A stretch of 47,535 nucleotides of DNA from contig JAJRZP010000120.1 in NCBI GenBank assembly GCA_024275195.1, forward strand, positions 1 through 47,535, given 5' to 3'. Below, piece after piece: positions 43,377 through 47,535 of this stretch. Source of the stretch: Chloroflexota bacterium. Its GTDB lineage: Bacteria; Chloroflexota; Dehalococcoidia; Lucifugimonadales; Lucifugimonadaceae. A program made the position numbers and the translations under genes. The first letter of the stretch is position 1. The number at the start of each line of letters is the position of its first letter. The notes under the pieces were generated by a model. The model made no database searches. It was not told the origin of the DNA and worked only from the letters and a program-made list of their open reading frames with translations.

Positions 43377-45032
43377 ATGACCATTTCTGGCGTTATTCCC
43401 AGAGGCTGGAAAACAGTCGATGGAAAACGGCCACCGGTGTTTCTAGTAGCATCGGCGGCCGCTGTCGCGTTGGCGGCACTGATCCCAGTCGCCTATTTGC
43501 TCGTCAGGTCGATAGATGCTGGCCCTTCGTGGTTCGATATCGTCTGGCGAACCAGTACGGCCGACGTATTCCTCAGAACGTTTCTGCTCATCGCTCTCGT
43601 AACGGCTATATCAGTTATCGTGGCAGTTCCAATCGCCTGGCTCACCGTGAAATCAGATATTCCACTTCGCAAGGTACTGGCGGTGGCGTCCGTCCTGCCG
43701 CTTGTAATGCCAAGCTTCGTCATGGCGACGACGGTGATCGAGATGTACTCTCCTAAAGGCGTACTTCAAGGTTGGCTTTCCGGTCTCGGTGTCGACCGAC
43801 TTCCCGATATCTATGGGCTTGGCGGGGCGACCCTCGTCCTGGTCCTCATGACCTATCCGTACGTCTTACTGACCGTTCGAGGCGCACTTCGAAGGATGGA
43901 CCCTGCCTTAGAGGAAGCTGCGCGTGCGATGGGTTACGGGCCTTTCCATACTTTCCGTTCTGTCACATTGCCGATGCTACGGCCCGCCATTGCGGGTGGC
44001 TCACTCCTTGTCGCCCTGTACACCCTTAGCGACTTCGGTGGAGTTGCCCTGCTCCGTTACCAGACATTCACCTCTACGATCATGATTCAGTATGAGTCAT
44101 CTATCGACCGGACTCTCGCCGCCGTTTTGTCACTCATCTTGGTGGTGATCGCGGTCTTACTGCTGATGGGTGAAGGCTTCACCCGTGGACGCGGAGCCTA
44201 TCATCGCAGCACAGTCGGGGCGGTTCGTGTTCCTCGGCGCGTTGATCTTGGTCGTTGGCGGTGGGCCGGAGCAGCAGCGGTCAGCCTTCCGGTGTTGATT
44301 GGTCTGTTGGTCCCGGTTGGCGTGCTGGTTCACTGGCTGGTACGAGGGCTACTCAACAATCAGGAACTTTTACCGCTTCTGGTGCCGGCTCGAAACTCTC
44401 TCTACGTATCGTTGCTCGCCGCGGTGGTAACGGTGATGGCTGCGCTCCCGGTTGCCATCCTTGCCGTTCGATTTCAGGGTCGCCTGAGTCGTTTCTTCGA
44501 GCGTTCGACCTATATCGGTTTCGGATTGCCGGGTGTAGTCGTCGCACTGTCACTGGTGTTCTTCGGAATCAACGTAGCGCGCCCTCTTTATCAATCGATC
44601 TGGCTGTTGATATTCGCATATGGCGTACTATTCTTACCGGCAAGCGTGGGGGCGTTGCGAAGTTCTCTGCTACAGGTAAACCCGCGGGTCGAAGAAGCAG
44701 CCCAGAGTTTGGGCCGGTCGCAATGGCAAGTCATTTTCTCGATAACCGTTCCGCTGGTCATGCCCGGCGCATTTGCGGGAGCCGCGATGGTTTTCTTGCT
44801 AACTATGAAAGAACTTCCCGCGACACTGATTCTTTCTCCTATCGGTTATCGAACCCTGTCGTCCTCCATCTGGTCGGCAGCGTCTGAGGCATTCTTCGCT
44901 AAGACTGCCGCCGCAGCACTGTTGCTGGTAGTCGTCGCCGGAATACCAACTGCCTATCTAACTCTCCGCGGCTATGGCGACAAGTCCGGCGTGTCCGATC
45001 AGTCGCTCGATATTGACGAGGTAAAGCGATGA
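43377..45032 (+). CDS. iron(III) ABC transporter permease, fused two-half type
   Basis: A 551-residue FbpB/FutB-type permease with 12 helices in two homologous halves. Each half has the binding-protein-dependent transport EAA loop: LEEAARAMGYGPFHTFRSVTLP in the first and VEEAAQSLGRSQWQVIFSITVP in the second, each docking to one ATPase. ATG 43377. The gene ends in ATGA overlap with the ATPase gene, fixing the two as one unit. Substrate inferred as iron from the binding protein. Confidence 0.93.
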   Translation: MTISGVIPRGWKTVDGKRPPVFLVASAAAVALAALIPVAYLLVRSIDAGPSWFDIVWRTSTADVFLRTFLLIALVTAISVIVAVPIAWLTVKSDIPLRKVLAVASVLPLVMPSFVMATTVIEMYSPKGVLQGWLSGLGVDRLPDIYGLGGATLVLVLMTYPYVLLTVRGALRRMDPALEEAARAMGYGPFHTFRSVTLPMLRPAIAGGSLLVALYTLSDFGGVALLRYQTFTSTIMIQYESSIDRTLAAVLSLILVVIAVLLLMGEGFTRGRGAYHRSTVGAVRVPRRVDLGRWRWAGAAAVSLPVLIGLLVPVGVLVHWLVRGLLNNQELLPLLVPARNSLYVSLLAAVVTVMAALPVAILAVRFQGRLSRFFERSTYIGFGLPGVVVALSLVFFGINVARPLYQSIWLLIFAYGVLFLPASVGALRSSLLQVNPRVEEAAQSLGRSQWQVIFSITVPLVMPGAFAGAAMVFLLTMKELPATLILSPIGYRTLSSSIWSAASEAFFAKTAAAALLLVVVAGIPTAYLTLRGYGDKSGVSDQSLDIDEVKR

Positions 45033-46186
45033 GATTGCCGTGGCAGCGTAAGCCTGTTGATCTCTCAGGCGCACCCGTCCCGGTTGCAACCACTGCTGCA
45101 ACTCCCCCCGCACTGTCGTCCGAGACAGGCGTAATACATCTACAGGGCGTCAGATGCAGTTACCCGGGCTCCGAAACTCCGGTGATACGCGAATTCAACC
45201 TGTTGGTCCGGCCCGGAGAGTTCGTGAGCATTCTGGGCAGAAGCGGGGTCGGCAAAACTACCGCGCTGAGAGTGATCGCTGGATTCGAACAGGTAACTTC
45301 CGGTTATGTTCGTATCGGGGGACAGCTCGTCGGATCGTCATTCGTGCATGTCCCACCAGACCAACGCCGGATCGGGCTGGTGTTTCAGGACTACGCACTG
45401 TTCCCTCACCTGACAGTCGGGAGCAACGTTGAGTTCGGGCTGAAGGGTATGCCTGACGATGAACGTCGCGCCCGGATTGCTCCGGTGCTCGAAATGGTTG
45501 GAATGAGCGGGTATGAGTCCCGCTATGTTCATGAGCTTTCTGGCGGACAGCAGCAGCGAGTCGCCATTGCCCGGGCACTCGCACCCGACCCTGTCGCACT
45601 TCTTCTCGACGAGCCGTTCAGCAACCTCGACCGGCAACTGCGGGCGGTTTTGCGGCGCGATATCAAGAACATTGTCAGCGAAACCGGTGCAACAACACTG
45701 CTCGTCACCCATGACCGTGAAGAGGCGTTGGCGACATCGGACCGCATCGCGGTGATGGGCGACAACTGCATCGAGCAGATCGGAACCCCGGAAGATGTCT
45801 ACCAGAATCCGGTTTCTGCCGAGGTCGCCACTCTGATTGGACCATGTGAACTGATACCCGGTGTCTTCAGAGGCGGAGTGGTTGTGACTGAGGCGGGAGT
45901 GTTCCCAACTCGGATTACTACCGACACTCCCATATCCGACGGCCAACAGGTTCTCGCCCTGATGCGAGCATCAGAGCTGGAGATAAAGCCCGCTGGCGAG
46001 GGAGATCAGCCGAGTGCGACAATCTATCTGAGGGAGTTCGAGGGAGAGTTCAGCGAGTACAGCATCAAGCTCAACTCCGGCACCACCCTTCGTGTTCGCC
46101 GACGTGCGGCCAACGGGCTTGAAGTTGGAAGTAGAGTCACCGTTCATCCTCGCGGCTCCTCCAAAGTAATCGTCTACCCGGTTTAG
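45029..46186 (+). CDS. iron(III) ABC transporter ATPase
   Basis: A 385-residue FbpC/PotA-type ATPase. It has Walker A GRSGVGKTT, Q-loop VFQDYALFPH, signature LSGGQQQR, Walker B ALLLDEPFSNLD and switch His in LVTHDREEA. A C-terminal TOBE domain (from about 290) is present, often a place for regulation. The first 30 residues are an Ala/Pro/Thr-rich leader not usual in the family. Start overlaps the permease stop. TAG stop; convergent with the protease gene. Confidence 0.94.
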   Translation: MRLPWQRKPVDLSGAPVPVATTAATPPALSSETGVIHLQGVRCSYPGSETPVIREFNLLVRPGEFVSILGRSGVGKTTALRVIAGFEQVTSGYVRIGGQLVGSSFVHVPPDQRRIGLVFQDYALFPHLTVGSNVEFGLKGMPDDERRARIAPVLEMVGMSGYESRYVHELSGGQQQRVAIARALAPDPVALLLDEPFSNLDRQLRAVLRRDIKNIVSETGATTLLVTHDREEALATSDRIAVMGDNCIEQIGTPEDVYQNPVSAEVATLIGPCELIPGVFRGGVVVTEAGVFPTRITTDTPISDGQQVLALMRASELEIKPAGEGDQPSATIYLREFEGEFSEYSIKLNSGTTLRVRRRAANGLEVGSRVTVHPRGSSKVIVYPV

Positions 46187-46235
46187 ATCTGATCTTGCCG
46201 ATCTATCGAACAGCGATTTAAAAACTTTCAATCGG

Positions 46236-47535
46236 TCAGGAACTTGGCGGACGGAACGACACAAATGCCAGTTGCTGTTCCAGCCTTAACTCTGAGTATT
46301 CCGGCAATTGCCAGACGTCGGCTGGTGTGATCAGATCGACCTGATACAACCAGCCGTTGACAATAAACCAGTGTGTGAACGATTCATATCCGACACCGTT
46401 GGAAGTGAAGCTGGTGTCAAACTCGTGGCCTTGAATCGAAGCAGTTCCGTCCGCCGAGGTTCGAAAAATACTCTGTTCTTTCTCAATGACAAAATCCGTC
46501 CAACCGTCACCAGCCACAAGGATCCAGTCGTTGGTGAACTGGCTTGTATTTTGATACTGAGAACCTTGGAATATTGCAGACACAATGATCGATGCGCCTG
46601 CAAATTCATCCCAGATCACCACGCCAGCATCAGTAGTTTCGATAAGCCAGCCCGGCGGAGGAGTGATGTCATATCCAAAATCTGAGTCTACGTATTTGCT
46701 ATCCACCAACGAAGGATGCGGAGTCGGAGTCGGCGCGGCTACCACTTGGCCAGCAGACAACGAAGGCACAATCGATCGAAGAGTTTCTGAAGCAACGGCG
46801 AATCCGAATCCTTCAACCGACACCCCTCCAGTTGACGCGCGGATAACATACGTGTTGATGCCAGCGATTGTTCCATCAAGCAACAGCAGCGGCCCGCCCG
46901 AATTGCCAGGATTGATGGAAGCGTCAGTTTGCAGTTCGTTTCGATCTTCAACGGAATTGAACTGGATGCCCGAAACAATTCCCTCAGACACTCGTAACGA
47001 ATCGACTCCCAGAGGAAACCCCATCGCCACGACCGATTCACCGAGTCTCACATCAACGGTTTTCGAGAATTCAAGAGCGGTGAAATCAGCATCACAACAG
47101 ATCCTCAGAACCGCCAGGTCTCGGATTGCATCGAAACCGACCAGAGTTGCCGGGTATCTCGTCTGTTCTGAGTACACTACTTCGATTGCTGAAGCTTGAT
47201 CGATCACATGTTGATTCGTCAGAATCAGCGCACTGCCAGAACTGTCGACCTCGATGAACACGCCTGAGCCAGATCCTCTATTGGTAACGACCTGAACGAC
47301 CGAATCTCGGACTTCAGCGACCAGTTCAGAAAGCGATAGCACCATTGGAGTCGGTGCAACTACCGGTGTCGCTGTCGAGACCGCCGTGGGTGTCGGGGAG
47401 GGTGGCAACGTCGGAATCGGTGTCGGAGTAGGCGTAGCCGTTGGCGCTAAGGTCGGTACAACCACAGGTGTTGCGGTTGGGGTCGGCGGTGGCAGAACTG
47501 CAACAGTAGCCACCTCTTGAACCAAAGGTGGCGCA
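46236..47535 (-). CDS. S1-type (HtrA/trypsin-like) serine protease, N-terminus cut by window edge
   Basis: The frame is open to the right edge, so the true start and probably a lipoprotein or signal segment lie beyond 47535. A Thr/Pro spacer (TPTPTPIP type) of about 60 residues precedes the catalytic domain: His in LTNQHVID, Asp in DLAVLRI and Ser in INPGNSGGPLL. There is no PDZ domain; instead a C-terminal domain of about 150 residues (from DFGYDITPPPGWLIE) resembles extracellular beta domains and is not recognised. Probably an anchored extracytoplasmic quality-control or processing protease. TGA stop. Confidence 0.88.
   Translation of the reverse strand, partial: APPLVQEVATVAVLPPPTPTATPVVVPTLAPTATPTPTPIPTLPPSPTPTAVSTATPVVAPTPMVLSLSELVAEVRDSVVQVVTNRGSGSGVFIEVDSSGSALILTNQHVIDQASAIEVVYSEQTRYPATLVGFDAIRDLAVLRICCDADFTALEFSKTVDVRLGESVVAMGFPLGVDSLRVSEGIVSGIQFNSVEDRNELQTDASINPGNSGGPLLLLDGTIAGINTYVIRASTGGVSVEGFGFAVASETLRSIVPSLSAGQVVAAPTPTPHPSLVDSKYVDSDFGYDITPPPGWLIETTDAGVVIWDEFAGASIIVSAIFQGSQYQNTSQFTNDWILVAGDGWTDFVIEKEQSIFRTSADGTASIQGHEFDTSFTSNGVGYESFTHWFIVNGWLYQVDLITPADVWQLPEYSELRLEQQLAFVSFRPPSS

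Noticed and set aside
44255-44887. 210-residue plus-strand ORF
   Set aside because: It is a +1-frame shadow of the iron permease gene, which has clear family motifs.
46740-47525. Thr/Pro coding repeats (also at 35000-35500 and 40650-40800) as possible CRISPR or tandem DNA repeats
   Set aside because: The periodicity is that of TPTPT-type protein linkers in lipoproteins; there are no unique spacers between fixed repeats.

Overview
The window reads like a free-living, probably marine Chloroflexota bacterium, close to the SAR202/Dehalococcoidia type. This is inferred from gene content and style, not from a marker search. The clues are threonine/proline-rich lipoproteins with 'TPTPT' linkers, an enolase-superfamily (mandelate racemase type) enzyme among many short-chain and zinc dehydrogenases, a Gram-positive-type LexA, a bifunctional Rel, moderate GC, and frequent TTG/GTG starts. 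No rRNA, CRISPR array, prophage or intact insertion sequence was found.

Layout. 1-5.3 kb: mutS2 (cut by the left edge), an alpha/beta hydrolase, a stand-alone 10-formyl-THF hydrolase-type protein, a TPR protein and a MerR regulator. 5.5-7.4 kb: a two-gene ABC-2 exporter. 7.6-15.1 kb: accessory metabolism (aldo/keto reductase, SDR, F420/NADP-type oxidoreductase, two MFS carriers, amidohydrolase), two small membrane proteins, hairpin repeats and an IS3 orfA remnant. 15.3-19.3 kb: DapA-like protein, kbl, tdh and an SDR, a threonine-to-glycine/acetyl-CoA operon in which kbl appears to start at ATC. 19.5-24.3 kb: zinc dehydrogenase, a degenerate receiver protein, a membrane-anchored unknown, then MR-family enzyme, Nudix and two very small ORFs. 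24.4-30.2 kb: an unusual tRNA with its terminator, then nth, a polyprenyl synthase, metG, rsmI and lipA. 30.3-34.6 kb: an RlmD/RumA-type methyltransferase, maf, tatB-like and tatC, convergent with tatA and lexA. 34.8-41.8 kb: lipoproteins, a His-rich protein, rpsT, rel and a PurM-fold (AIR-synthase/HypE-like) gene. 42.2-46.2 kb: an Fbp/Fut-type iron(III) ABC importer. 46.2 kb to the end: an S1-type (HtrA-like) protease, cut by the right edge.

The most striking observation joins two distant loci. The tRNA at 24453-24527 has the body of a tRNA-Glu but the anticodon UUA, which reads the ochre stop UAA. At 38984-40015 a PurM-fold gene is interrupted by one in-frame TAA, with reading frame and family spacing intact on both sides, at a position where I recall relatives carrying glutamate. 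One G-to-T change in a GAA codon plus one C-to-A change in the tRNA-Glu anticodon would explain both, so this may be a natural UAA-to-Glu suppression or recoding system. A second in-frame TAA (22484-22486) between two tiny ORFs may be another target. Against wholesale reassignment, UAA still ends at least a dozen ordinary genes here, including rpsT, lexA and lipA, so any readthrough would have to be partial or context-dependent. A nonsense pseudogene beside a decayed tRNA remains the null hypothesis.
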